Origin: Anaeromyxobacter oryzae
GTDB taxonomy: Bacteria; Myxococcota; Myxococcia; Myxococcales; Anaeromyxobacteraceae
Assembly: GCF_023169945.1 (NCBI RefSeq)
Contig: NZ_AP025591.1
Location: 6,432,501-6,496,500, forward strand
DNA length: 64,000 nt
Direction of reading: 5' to 3'
The translations under genes and the position numbers were made by a program. Numbering within the stretch: position 1 is the first letter of the stretch; every line of letters starts with the position of its first letter. Below, one piece after another: positions 24,744 to 32,333 of this stretch. The notes under the pieces were generated by a model. The model saw nothing but the letters and a program-made list of their open reading frames with translations, was not told the origin of the DNA and did no database searches.

Positions 24744-25022
24744 TCACGAGCGGCACTTGCAGTCGTCGCGCCGGGGGAGACGCGTCTCGCTCCGCTGCTC
24801 GGCGCGCGCGTCGCGGGCTGGCCGCGCGTAGCTCGTGTCGTCGTACCGCGACCCGACCACGGTCGTGTCGTCGGGGCGCGGGAGCTCGACGCCGAACGTC
24901 GCGTGCGTCGCGTCGCCGTACGAGGCGTCGTCGTGCGAGCCCGCATACGGAGGGAGATCGTTCGCGAAGGCGATCGTGGTGAAGCCCGCGGAGAGAGACA
25001 GCGCAATCAGCCTGGCAATCAT
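24744..25022 (-). CDS. small secreted protein of unknown function
   Basis: A 92-residue protein starting MIARLIALSLSAGFTTIAFA, a clear signal peptide, followed by NDLPPYAGSHDDASYGDA and a hydrophilic, arginine/aspartate-rich tail ending DDCKCRS. The short CKC motif at the C-terminus and the His/Asp content could bind metal, but this is speculation. The ATG at 25022 has AAGGA seven bases upstream. It is divergent from the copper operon, sharing a 272-bp intergenic region with it; I do not see a matching operator on its side. Confidence 0.6.
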   Translation of the reverse strand: MIARLIALSLSAGFTTIAFANDLPPYAGSHDDASYGDATHATFGVELPRPDDTTVVGSRYDDTSYARPARDARAEQRSETRLPRRDDCKCRS

Positions 25023-25225
25023 GGTGTTCCTTTCCGGTTCGTTTCGGCTCCACGCCACGAATGCGAGGGACGTGCCGTCGCCCGCGCCGCCTCTCCCCCC
25101 GGGAATCGGCGGGAGACGACACTCGCGCGGCTGCGTGGAGACTCGACCTCCGTCACGCTGTCACGCGATCCGTTACGGCTCGGCGCTCCCGGTGCCTCGC
25201 CGCCGGCGAGCGCCCCCTCCTCCGC

Positions 25226-25255
25226 TTGACATACCCTCCCCCCGTATATAGGAAT
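25226..25255 (+). promoter_or_regulatory. copper-operon promoter with probable CsoR operator
   Basis: TTGACA at 25226-25231 is a perfect -35 box. The overlapping ATACCCTCCCCCCGTAT (25231-25247) is a pseudo-palindrome with ATAC/GTAT arms and a C-tract, the form of known CsoR operators, and it occupies the spacer up to the -10 region (TATATAGGAAT, exact hexamer unclear). It stands 40-70 bp upstream of the cupredoxin gene, and a csoR gene is third in the operon, so copper-relieved autoregulation is likely. Confidence 0.65.
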
Positions 25256-25294
25256 CGGGGTGCTGCTCGCGGCGAGCGGCACGGAGGCAACATC

Positions 25295-25684
25295 GTGGAC
25301 GTGAGCAAGGTCGTCGTCGCGGTGCTGGGAGTCGCGGCGATCGCGTGGGTGAACTGGTACTTCTTCCTCGCCGAGCGCCGGAAGGCGGCGGTCGCGGCGA
25401 AGGTCGGCGCGACCGGCCTGCAGCAGGCTGTCATCCGCGTGGAGGGCGGCTACGCGCCGTCTCGCGTGCGGCTGCGCGCGGGCCAGCCGGCGCGGCTCGT
25501 CTTCGACCGGCGCGAGGACTCGAGCTGCTCGGAGGAGGTGGTGATCCCGGACCTCGGCGTCCGCCGCTTCCTCCCCGCCCACCAGCGCACCGGGATCGAC
25601 CTGCCGCCGACTCGTGCCGGTACGTACGAGTTCACCTGCGGGATGGGGATGCTCCGCGGCACCCTCGTCGTCGAGGAGGCGTGA
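25295..25684 (+). CDS. membrane-anchored cupredoxin-domain protein
   Basis: A 129-residue protein with one N-terminal membrane span (VVVAVLGVAAIAWVNWYFFL) and a periplasmic cupredoxin domain. Candidate copper ligands are Cys78 (DSSCSEEV), His96 (LPAHQRTG), Cys115 and Met117/Met119 (YEFTCGMGM), the arrangement seen in the plastocyanin-like proteins that accompany copper ATPases. It probably receives or delivers Cu(I) for the adjoining exporter. The GTG at 25295 follows GGAGG by seven bases. Its stop overlaps the copA start (TGATG). It is the first gene of the operon. Confidence 0.85.
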   Translation: MDVSKVVVAVLGVAAIAWVNWYFFLAERRKAAVAAKVGATGLQQAVIRVEGGYAPSRVRLRAGQPARLVFDRREDSSCSEEVVIPDLGVRRFLPAHQRTGIDLPPTRAGTYEFTCGMGMLRGTLVVEEA

Positions 25685-28086
25685 TGAGACCGGCCCTTCC
25701 GACCGAGGCGACGCCGCCGGCCGCCGCGCCGGCCCGGGACGGCGCGCCCGTCCGCGTCTCTCTCCAGATCTCCGGGATGACCTGCGCGGCATGCCAGGCG
25801 CGCGTCCAGAAGGCGCTCGCGAACGTTCCCGGCGTGGTGGACGCGAACGTCAACCTCATGACGGCCGAGGCCGCCGTGACGTTCGACCCCGCGACCTCGA
25901 GCGCCGACGCCCTCGTCGCGCGCGTCCGGGAGACGGGCTACGGCGCCGCCCTCCCGCGCGCCGGCGGCGACCCGCTCGCGGAGCAGGACGAGGCACGCGC
26001 CCGGGAGTTCCACGAGCTCCGTGCCAAGGCGCTCGTGGCGACGGCGGCGGGCGCGATCGCCATGGTCGCGTCGATGCCGCTCATGGCCGCCCACGCGCAC
26101 CTGGGCCTCGGCGGGCCCGTCGATCCGCTGATGCGCTGGAGCATGCGCGTCCTCGATCCGCCGCTCGCCCGCGCGCTGCCGTGGCTGTACGCGATCCAGC
26201 CGCGGGCGATCGCGTTCGCCCTGCTCCTGCTCACGACGGCCGTCATGGCGTGGGCCGGACGGCACTTCTACGTGCGGGCGTGGGCCGCCTTCCGCCACCA
26301 CTCCGCGGACATGAACACCCTCGTCGCGGTCGGCACCGGCGCGGCGTACCTGCTCTCCGTCGTCGCGACGGTCGCGCCCGGCTTCTTCCTGGCGCGCGGC
26401 GTGCCGCCGGACGTCTACTACGAGGCGGTCGTCCTCATCATCGCGCTGATCCTCGTCGGGAACGCGCTCGAGGCGCGCGCGAAGCGCGAGACCTCCGCCG
26501 CGCTCCGCAAGCTCGTCCAGCTTCAGCCGGCGACGGCGCGCGTCGTCCGCGGCGGCGCCGAGCTCGACGTCGCCGTCGAGCTGGTGCACCCCGGCGACGT
26601 CGTGGCGGTCCGGCCCGGCGAGCGCATCCCGGTGGATGGCGAGGTCGTGTCGGGGGGGAGCGCGGTGGACGAGTCGATGCTCACCGGCGAGCCGCTGCCG
26701 GTCCGGAAGGGCCCGGGCGATCGCGTGATCGGCGCGACGCTGAACGGGACCGGCGCGTTCCGGTTCCGCGCGACCGCGGTGGGCGCGGACAGCGTGCTCG
26801 CCGGGATCGTGCGGCTCATGCGCGAGGCGCAGGGGTCGCGCGCCCCGATCCAGAAGCTCGCCGACCGGATCAGCGGGATCTTCGTGCCGGTGGTGCTCTC
26901 CATCGCCATCGCCACGTTCGTCGCCTGGTTCCTCGCCGCGGACGCGGCGCCTGCGGTGCGTGCCTTCGTGGCCGCGGTCGCGGTGCTCGTCATCGCCTGC
27001 CCGTGCGCCATGGGGCTCGCGGTGCCGACCGCGGTGATGGTCGCGACCGGCAAGGGGGCCGAGCTCGGCGTCCTCATCAAGGGCGGCGAGGCGCTGGAGC
27101 GCGCGCATGCGGTCCGCGCGGTCGTGCTCGACAAGACCGGCACCATCACCGCCGGGAAGCCCGTCGTGACGGAGGTGGCGCTCGCGGCGGGATCGGAGAC
27201 GTCCGAACCCGAGCTCCTCGCGCTCGTGGCCGCGGTGGAGCGCGCGAGCGAGCACCCGCTGGCGGCGGCGATCGTGGCGCACGCGGCGGAGCGCGGCGCC
27301 CCGGCCCTGGCGGCCGCCGCGTTCGAGTCGGCGACGGGGCGTGGGGCGCGCGGGACGGTGGACGGCCGTGCCGTCCTCGTGGGCAACGAAGCGCTCCTCG
27401 CCGAGGCGGGCGTCGACCCCGCCCCGCTCCGGGCGCGCGCCGCCGAGCTCGCGTCGCGCGGCCGGACCGTCGTGTTCGCCGCGGTCGACGGCGCGCTCGC
27501 GGGGCTCGTCGCGATCGCGGACCCGCTCCGGCCGACCTCGCGGGAGGCGATCGCGCGGCTCCGGAGGATGGGGCTCGAGGTGGTGATGCTCACGGGCGAC
27601 GGCCGCAGCACGGCCGAGGCCGTCGCGCGCGAGGCGGGCGTGGCGCGCGTCGTGGCCGGCGTCCTCCCCGCGGGGAAGGTCGCCGAGATCGAGCGGCTCC
27701 AGGCCGAGGGGAAGATCGTCGCGATGGTCGGCGACGGCATCAACGACGCGCCGGCGCTCGCGCGCGCGGACGTCGGCGTCGCGATGGGGGGCGGCACCGA
27801 CGTGGCCGTGGAAGCCGCGGACGTGACGCTCATGCGCCCGGACCTCGGCGCGGTGGCCGACGCCATCGCGCTGTCACGCCGGACGATGCGGACGATGCGC
27901 CAGAACCTCTTCTGGGCGTTCGCGTACAACGTGGTGGGGATCCCGGTCGCGGCCGGCGCGCTGTACCCGGCGTTCGGGCTCATGCTCTCGCCCGTGCTCG
28001 CGAGCGCGGCGATGGCGATGAGCAGCGTGAGCGTGGTGTCGAACAGCCTGCGCCTGCGGCGGTTCCGCGGCGCGCGGAGGGAGTGA
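25684..28086 (+). CDS. copA: Cu(+)-exporting P-type ATPase CopA
   Basis: An 800-residue P1B-type ATPase that pumps Cu(I) out of the cytoplasm. A single N-terminal heavy-metal domain has GMTCAACQ (Cys34 and Cys37). Membrane helices follow; the transport site CPC is at 439-441 (IACPCAMG). The actuator TGEP (LTGEPLPV), phosphorylation site DKTGT (Asp483), SEHPLA (HP motif) and GDGINDAPAL are all present, and the last helices carry the YN and MSSVSVVSNSLRLR motif typical of the Cu(I) group. The start overlaps the cupredoxin stop by one base. Length and order are normal. Confidence 0.97.
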   Translation: MRPALPTEATPPAAAPARDGAPVRVSLQISGMTCAACQARVQKALANVPGVVDANVNLMTAEAAVTFDPATSSADALVARVRETGYGAALPRAGGDPLAEQDEARAREFHELRAKALVATAAGAIAMVASMPLMAAHAHLGLGGPVDPLMRWSMRVLDPPLARALPWLYAIQPRAIAFALLLLTTAVMAWAGRHFYVRAWAAFRHHSADMNTLVAVGTGAAYLLSVVATVAPGFFLARGVPPDVYYEAVVLIIALILVGNALEARAKRETSAALRKLVQLQPATARVVRGGAELDVAVELVHPGDVVAVRPGERIPVDGEVVSGGSAVDESMLTGEPLPVRKGPGDRVIGATLNGTGAFRFRATAVGADSVLAGIVRLMREAQGSRAPIQKLADRISGIFVPVVLSIAIATFVAWFLAADAAPAVRAFVAAVAVLVIACPCAMGLAVPTAVMVATGKGAELGVLIKGGEALERAHAVRAVVLDKTGTITAGKPVVTEVALAAGSETSEPELLALVAAVERASEHPLAAAIVAHAAERGAPALAAAAFESATGRGARGTVDGRAVLVGNEALLAEAGVDPAPLRARAAELASRGRTVVFAAVDGALAGLVAIADPLRPTSREAIARLRRMGLEVVMLTGDGRSTAEAVAREAGVARVVAGVLPAGKVAEIERLQAEGKIVAMVGDGINDAPALARADVGVAMGGGTDVAVEAADVTLMRPDLGAVADAIALSRRTMRTMRQNLFWAFAYNVVGIPVAAGALYPAFGLMLSPVLASAAMAMSSVSVVSNSLRLRRFRGARRE

Positions 28087-28091
28087 CGGCG

Positions 28092-28448
28092 ATGGCGAGG
28101 ACGAAGCCGAGCGAGGCCGTGGCGTGCGCGTGCGGGACCGGAGACCACGTCGGCCCGGGGGGCCGCGCGCTGGCGGTCGATCCGGAGACGACCGAGACGA
28201 ACCTGAAGCGGCTCCGCCGGATCGAGGGGCAGGTCCGCGGCATCCAGAAGATGGTCGAGGACGGGCGCTACTGCGCGGACATCCTCACCCAGGTCGGAGC
28301 GGTCCAGGAAGCGCTCCGGTCGGTCGGCCGCGAGCTCATGCGCAACCACCTGAAGTACTGCGCGACGAACGCGATCCGGGAGGGGGGCGAGAAGGCGGAC
28401 GCGATGTACGACGAGCTGCTCGAGCTCGTGTACCGCGCCGCGCGGTGA
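28092..28448 (+). CDS. csoR: CsoR-family copper-sensing repressor
   Basis: A 118-residue all-helical repressor. The core (residues 34-118) begins LKRLRRIEGQVRGIQKMVE and has the Cu(I) ligands Cys61 (GRYCADIL), His86 and Cys90 (HLKYC), the C-H-C set of CsoR rather than the formaldehyde (FrmR) or nickel variants. The N-terminal 33 residues are an extra extension with CAC and a His, rarely present in the family. It ends the cupredoxin-copA-csoR operon and probably binds the operator upstream of the first gene, leaving DNA when copper is bound. A terminator follows 200 bp later. Confidence 0.92.
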   Translation: MARTKPSEAVACACGTGDHVGPGGRALAVDPETTETNLKRLRRIEGQVRGIQKMVEDGRYCADILTQVGAVQEALRSVGRELMRNHLKYCATNAIREGGEKADAMYDELLELVYRAAR

Positions 28449-28480
28449 CGGCGCGCGACGGCCGACACGGCGCTCCGCCG

Positions 28481-28585
28481 TCACGGTGCGGGCAACAGCA
28501 CGCCCAGCACGACCGAGCACGCCGTCAGGAAGACGACGAGGCACAGGCCGAACAAGAAGTCGCTGGTACCGTGATCGGCGTCCAC
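28481..28585 (-). CDS. possible small membrane protein (34 residues)
   Basis: An antisense frame right after csoR that would encode a 34-residue peptide beginning VDADHGTSDFLFG, with one hydrophobic helix (LCLVVFLTACSVVLGVLLP). The GTG start has no recognisable ribosome-binding site. The clean transmembrane composition and position next to a copper operon are the only support; it could be chance. Confidence 0.25.
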   Translation of the reverse strand: MDADHGTSDFLFGLCLVVFLTACSVVLGVLLPAP

Positions 28586-28653
28586 CCGGCGAGGATACCA
28601 TCCCGAGCGGAACCGTCGTCACTCCGCCTTCACCAGCGGTCGGACGAACGAAG

Positions 28654-28690
28654 ACGGGAGGCCGGCCGCGAAGCCAACCTCCCGTTTTTC
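28654..28690 (+). terminator. Rho-independent terminator of the copper operon
   Basis: A perfect 8-bp stem ACGGGAGG/CCTCCCGT with a 16-base loop (itself GC-rich) followed by TTTTTC. It is correctly placed to end the csoR transcript. On the other strand there is no T-run. It also lies just beyond the tRNA-like fragment, in the same relative position as the hairpin after the intact tRNA-Val. Confidence 0.8.
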
Positions 28691-28695
28691 CTCAT

Positions 28696-28736
28696 GGGCG
28701 CCGCAGGGTTCGAACGTGCGAGCCCTGCCGTGTGAA
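28696..28736 (-). repeat. 3'-half fragment of tRNA-Val (possible attachment-site scar)
   Basis: These 41 bases match the 3' half of the tRNA-Val(CAC) gene at 29703-29774 in the same orientation (acceptor, T arm and part of the anticodon arm), with two differences. The 5' half is missing, so it cannot be a working tRNA. A directly repeated tRNA 3' end about 1 kb from the intact gene is the usual sign of a site-specific integration. Confidence 0.75.
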
Positions 28737-28851
28737 ACCGGACCGGGCGCTTCGCACGGGTTCGCACTGCGCATGCGATCCGCGTGCATCCGGACGACCT
28801 TCGCGCGGTCGCTTCACGCCATATGAGTTACCGGCGCTGGCGGGCCTTCGG

Positions 28852-29361
28852 TCACCGTTCGCCGCGCTGCGGGCGTTTCAGGGACTCCGCCTCGGTGCAC
28901 GGGCGCAGCCAGAGGACGAGCGGCCCGTGCTCCTTCGGGAGCGTGTCCTCCCCGTACGAGAGCGAGCAGCGGTCGCCCAGGCGGGCGCGGAAGTGGAACT
29001 GCCCGAGCCAGCGCGCGCAGCCGTCGGAGCTGCCGATGAGCAGTTCACTGACGAACTCCTCGCCGGCGGTCGCCTCCCGCCGGCAGACGTCGATCCGCAG
29101 ACTGAACTGGCCGCGCTCGTCGATGGTCGCCTTCGGCGCGTAATCCGGATCGTCGGTCCGGGTCTCGATCACTGCGCGGGGCTCGGCCCGAAAGCTGAGG
29201 GAGTCGCGAATTTCGCCTTCGACCAGCAGGGCGTGCGGGGGCGCCTGCTGCTGCGGGTACACGTAGAAGCCGTTGGCGTCCTTCCCAGTGGACTGGCTCA
29301 GGAAGAGCCCGCACCCGCAGAACGCGGGCAGGAACAGGGCAGAGATCCGAGCGCGGCGCAT
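28852..29361 (-). CDS. lipoprotein of unknown function in the tRNA-bounded interval
   Basis: A 169-residue protein with a signal peptide and lipobox-like ending (PAFCGCGLF), then a mature chain (DANGFYVYPQQQAPPHALL, then beta-rich segments such as PKATIDERGQFSLRID). It has cysteine pairs that may form disulphides (DVCRRE, DGCARW, DRCSL, RPCTEA). I do not recognise a family. The base composition is visibly lower in GC than in neighbouring genes (39 of 60 bases in the line from 29161), fitting acquisition from elsewhere. It lies between the tRNA-Val fragment and the intact tRNA. No strong ribosome-binding site is seen before the ATG at 29361. Confidence 0.65.
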   Translation of the reverse strand: MRRARISALFLPAFCGCGLFLSQSTGKDANGFYVYPQQQAPPHALLVEGEIRDSLSFRAEPRAVIETRTDDPDYAPKATIDERGQFSLRIDVCRREATAGEEFVSELLIGSSDGCARWLGQFHFRARLGDRCSLSYGEDTLPKEHGPLVLWLRPCTEAESLKRPQRGER

Positions 29362-29649
29362 GCGTGACCAGGCTGCAAACGGGATGCCTCGACGACCCGG
29401 CCTGTTCCCGCGTCGACGCTGTCGTTGTCGTGCGCCGACGGTTCACATTACGTGCGCTGAGGGCACGCGGGCCAACTCTGACGGACGTTCAGCTGGAGCG
29501 GGCCGCCCGTTCAGCGGGCGCGACCCGCGTTCTGCAACCGCGTTGCGATGTCCTTGGGGATGTCGCCGTAGCGCCTGGCGAGGTGGTGCCGCGCGCCACC
29601 GCTTTCGACGCGCGTTCCGCCCGGCTTCTACCCGACGCCTTCGCGCGGA
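29362..29649. other. low-GC spacer next to tRNA-Val; possible gene remnant
   Basis: No complete gene is apparent. On the minus strand, 29511-29627 is an open frame without a start codon whose end reads like protein (HHLARRYGDIPKDIATRLQN, then a stop); it may be the last part of a decayed gene, perhaps from the element that left the tRNA duplication. I cannot name it. Composition resembles the neighbouring lipoprotein gene. Confidence 0.35.
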
Positions 29650-29652
29650 AAG

Positions 29653-29700
29653 CCGAAGGGCCGGGACCCTGGGATTCCTCCCTGGATTCCGGCCCTTCGG
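29653..29700 (-). terminator. hairpin after tRNA-Val
   Basis: Perfect 12-bp arms CCGAAGGGCCGG and CCGGCCCTTCGG enclose a 24-base loop that contains a small inner GGGA/TCCC stem. It begins three bases after the tRNA discriminator and is followed (minus strand) by GCTTTCC, a weak T-run. Confidence 0.7.
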
Positions 29701-29702
29701 AG

Positions 29703-29774
29703 TGGGCGCCGCAGGGTTCGAACCTGCGACCCCTGCCGTGTGAAGGCAGTGCTCTACCGCTGAGCTAGGCGCCC
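29703..29774 (-). tRNA. tRNA-Val (CAC anticodon)
   Basis: A complete cloverleaf: acceptor GGGCGCC/GGCGCCC with discriminator A, D arm GCTC-AGCGGTA-GAGC, anticodon arm CTGCC-TTCACAC-GGCAG giving anticodon CAC (valine, GTG codons), a 5-base variable loop and T arm GCAGG-TTCGAAC-CCTGC. The CCA end is not encoded. GTG is a heavily used valine codon here. Its 3' half is duplicated at 28696-28736, so the gene appears to have served as an integration site while remaining intact. Confidence 0.95.
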
Positions 29775-29793
29775 CGGTGCTGCGAGGCGGCGG

Positions 29794-29822
29794 AGTATGC
29801 CGCCGGTCCCGAGGGGTGTCAA
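29794..29822 (-). promoter_or_regulatory. sigma-70 promoter of tRNA-Val
   Basis: On the minus strand TTGACA (29817-29822) is followed after exactly 17 bases by CATACT (29794-29799), 4 of 6 matches to TATAAT, about 20 bases before the tRNA start. It lies between the upstream gene's stop (29831) and the tRNA, so the tRNA is transcribed independently. Confidence 0.8.
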
Positions 29823-29830
29823 CGACATGA

Positions 29831-30175
29831 TCAGTGCGTGGATCCGCCCTCGCCCGGACCCTCGCCCGGCTCGCCGCCGGAGCCGTTCCCGCGCGCGGCG
29901 TCGACCTTCTCGCCGAGCTCGCGCGCCTTGCGCTTGATGCGCGCGAGCTGCTTCGCGAGGTCCTGGTAGTCCTGGCGACCGGGGATCCCGGCGGCCTGCA
30001 TCACCTTCTCCTGCAGCTCCTCCACGCGGCGCTTGCCGCGCTGGGCGAGGCCGACGGCGCGCGCGACCGCCTCCTGGCCGCGCGGATCCTTCATCATCCC
30101 CTCGACCGCGGTCGACACGAGCTTCGTCCCCGTCTCGAACAGCGCGCCTGCGAACCCCCTGCCTCGACGTGCCAT
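29831..30175 (-). CDS. small coiled-coil protein, function unknown
   Basis: A 114-residue basic protein, MARRGRGFAGALFETG, with a long helix predicted between residues 28 and 97 (VARAVGLAQRGKRRVEEL, then AKQLARIKRKARELGEKV) and a flexible Gly-Glu-Pro tail. Heptad-like spacing suggests a coiled coil. The composition recalls phasins and granule-associated proteins, but I cannot assign one. The ATG at 30175 has GGAGAGAG upstream. It follows the SCP2-like gene with 13 bp between them, and that in turn follows the Hsp70 gene, so all three are probably one operon. Confidence 0.65.
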   Translation of the reverse strand: MARRGRGFAGALFETGTKLVSTAVEGMMKDPRGQEAVARAVGLAQRGKRRVEELQEKVMQAAGIPGRQDYQDLAKQLARIKRKARELGEKVDAARGNGSGGEPGEGPGEGGSTH

Positions 30176-30188
30176 CTCGTCTCTCTCC

Positions 30189-30599
30189 TCACGGAAGCTC
30201 GGTCGGCACCGCGGCGAGGGCGGCGTCGATCACGTGGCGGTAGCGTGACCGGCGCACGAGCGCCTCGAGGTCGCCCTCGACCTTGACCTTGCCCGACAGC
30301 GCCGCCTCCACCGGATCCGCGCCGCGGAGCAATGCCCGGAACGCGCGGTACGGCGCCCGGATCACGTAGGCGGGCTCGAGCTCCAGGATCTCGTCCTCGT
30401 CCGCGAGCAGCCGCCATCGCGCGATGCGGCGGCCGTCGTGCTCCGCCCACGCGGCGACCGTGAGCGGCCACGCCGGCGGATCGGCCTCGACGACCATCGC
30501 CACGTCGCGCCCGAGCCCGGCGAGGCCGGCGGCGAGCTCGGGGTTCGCGTTCGCTGCGGCGACGACCGCCTGGATCCACTCCCGCGACCCGAACCGCAT
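30189..30599 (-). CDS. SCP2-type sterol-carrier domain protein
   Basis: A 136-residue single-domain protein with the alpha/beta order of the SCP2 family: a first helix (MRFGSREWIQAVVAAANANP), strands around VAMVVEADP and RRIARWRLLAD, EPAYVIRAPYRAFRALLRG, and the closing GKVKVEGDLEALVRR helix. SCP2 domains bind lipids or acyl-CoA in a hydrophobic tunnel. It starts 3 bp after the Hsp70 stop with GAGGGTAGGGG before the ATG, so cotranscription with the Hsp70 gene is very likely. No acyltransferase or aldolase partner is adjacent. Confidence 0.75.
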   Translation of the reverse strand: MRFGSREWIQAVVAAANANPELAAGLAGLGRDVAMVVEADPPAWPLTVAAWAEHDGRRIARWRLLADEDEILELEPAYVIRAPYRAFRALLRGADPVEAALSGKVKVEGDLEALVRRSRYRHVIDAALAAVPTELP

Positions 30600-30602
30600 C
30601 CC

Positions 30603-32216
30603 CTACCCTCGCTTCAGCCAGCCGAACAGGCCACCCCTCCGCTCCTCCCCGGCCGGGCTCTCGTCCCCGCTAGCCTGCCGCTTCCGCGCGTCCTCGGCGA
30701 GGGCCTTCTTGAGCCCTTCCGGCGTGTCGCGGGTCGCGAGCTCGACCTCCGTCATGCCCTTCGCGGGGTCGTCGAAGCTCACCTTCAGAAGACACTCCTC
30801 GTCGAGCCTGAAGTCGATGCGCCGGCCGGTCGCGGCCGCGGGGAGGCGGATCGACCCGAGGAACTCGTTGTCCACGAGGACGTCGGACTCGCCCTGGTAG
30901 ATGTCGATCTCGATGGGCTGGCCCGGCTCGCGCGGCGGCGGCAGGCGGAAGCTCTTCGTCGACGGGATCGTGAGGTTCTTGTCGAGGATCTTCCGGAAGT
31001 GCTGCGTCGGCGTGGCGATGCCGATGGGCATCGAGAGCACGTCCACGAGCGTCACCGAGTCGATCTGGTCGAGCGAGTCGCCGAGCAGCGCGGCGCCGAG
31101 CGCGACGCACTCGTCGGGGTGGACGCCCTTCCGCGCCGGCTTCCCGAAGTGCTCCTGGATCTTCTGCTGCACGAGCGGCATGCGGCTCTGGCCGCCGACG
31201 AGGATGATCTCGTCGATGTCCTCCGGACGGAGGCCCTTCTCCGCGAGCACCTCGTGGCAGATCTGGAACGTCCGCTCCACGAGGTCGATCGTGAGCTCGT
31301 GCAGCTGCTGCCGCGAGAGCGGGAGCCGCACGTCGAGCGGCCTGCCCTTCCGCTCCTCGATGAACGGCAGGTCGATGACGACGTTCGGGATGAGCGACAG
31401 GTCGATCTTCGCGGCCTCGGCGCCCTTCTTCACGCGCTGCATGGCGATGGGCGACTGGGCGAGGTCGATCTTGTGCTGCCGCCAGAAGTCCTCGAGGACG
31501 AAGTCGATGATGCGGTTGTCGAAGTCGACGCCGCCGAGGAAGGTGTCGCCGCCGGTGGCGAGGACCTCGAAGACGTTCCCGGAGAGCTGGAGCACCGACA
31601 CGTCGAACGTGCCGCCGCCGAGGTCGTACACGAGCACCTTCTGATCGAGCCCGCGCGAGAAGCCGTACGCGAGCGCGGCGGCGGTGGGCTCGTTGACGAT
31701 CCGCTTCACGTCGAACCCGGCGAGCCGCCCCGCCTCGCGGACCGCCTGGCGCTGCGCATCGGAGTAGTACGCGGGGACGGAGATGATCGCCTCCTCGCAC
31801 GGCTTCTGGAGGAAGGCCTCGGCGATCTTCTTGATGTGCGCGAGGACCATCGCGCTCACCTGCGGGAGCGTGCGGACCTGGCCGCCGAGCATCACCGCCG
31901 CCTCGCCGTTCGGCCCCTCGACGATGTCGTACGAGTAGTAGTTCCGCAGCTCCTGCACGACCTTCGAGCTCCACTTGCGCCCGATGAGCCGCTTCGCGCC
32001 GTAGATCGTGTTCTTCGGGTTCGTGACGAGCTGGTCCTTCGCGACCCCACCCACGAGCACGTCGCCCTTCTCGCCGAGCGCGACCACCGTGGGCAGGATG
32101 AGGCTCCCGCGGTCCGTCGGGACCACCCGCGGGATCCGGCTGCGCACGTGGGCGACGCAGGCGTTGGTGGTGCCGAGATCGATGCCGAGGATGGGCTTTT
32201 CCCGGTTGCCGGCCAT
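30603..32216 (-). CDS. short Hsp70 (DnaK-like) chaperone
   Basis: A 537-residue Hsp70. The ATPase domain is complete: GIDLGTTNACV (phosphate 1), VYDLGGGTFDVSV (phosphate 2), the linker-proximal VGGQSRMP and ALGAALLG. The substrate-binding beta domain follows (about 395-490, with TPTQHFRKILDKNLTIPSTKS and QGESDVLVDNEFLGSI). After it only a short, charged tail (RKRQASGDESPAGEERRGG, ending GWLKRG) remains, so the 100-residue helical lid of DnaK (638 residues) is missing. It is thus a specialised Hsp70 rather than the housekeeping one. It is followed closely by SCP2-like and coiled-coil genes, and preceded by the BON protein gene. Confidence 0.9.
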   Translation of the reverse strand: MAGNREKPILGIDLGTTNACVAHVRSRIPRVVPTDRGSLILPTVVALGEKGDVLVGGVAKDQLVTNPKNTIYGAKRLIGRKWSSKVVQELRNYYSYDIVEGPNGEAAVMLGGQVRTLPQVSAMVLAHIKKIAEAFLQKPCEEAIISVPAYYSDAQRQAVREAGRLAGFDVKRIVNEPTAAALAYGFSRGLDQKVLVYDLGGGTFDVSVLQLSGNVFEVLATGGDTFLGGVDFDNRIIDFVLEDFWRQHKIDLAQSPIAMQRVKKGAEAAKIDLSLIPNVVIDLPFIEERKGRPLDVRLPLSRQQLHELTIDLVERTFQICHEVLAEKGLRPEDIDEIILVGGQSRMPLVQQKIQEHFGKPARKGVHPDECVALGAALLGDSLDQIDSVTLVDVLSMPIGIATPTQHFRKILDKNLTIPSTKSFRLPPPREPGQPIEIDIYQGESDVLVDNEFLGSIRLPAAATGRRIDFRLDEECLLKVSFDDPAKGMTEVELATRDTPEGLKKALAEDARKRQASGDESPAGEERRGGLFGWLKRG

Positions 32217-32281
32217 GTCGGGAGATCCTTAGCACGGAACGGACGCACGCCCGAGCCCGCGCCGGCGTGCCGGGATGGCGA

Positions 32282-32312
32282 CGCCCGGCGGCCGTTTGCG
32301 GGCCGCCGGGCG
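32282..32312 (-). terminator. 12-bp perfect hairpin between BON and Hsp70 genes
   Basis: CGCCCGGCGGCC and GGCCGCCGGGCG pair perfectly around GTTTGCG, 22 bp after the BON gene stop and 66 bp before the Hsp70 start. No T-run; likely a terminator or attenuator separating the two genes. Confidence 0.6.
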
Positions 32313-32333
32313 CCTCGGATCCCGCCGCTCCCG

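Noticed and set aside
28696..28736. A second tRNA gene
   Set aside because: The 5' half (acceptor strand, D arm and most of the anticodon arm) is absent, so it cannot fold or be processed.
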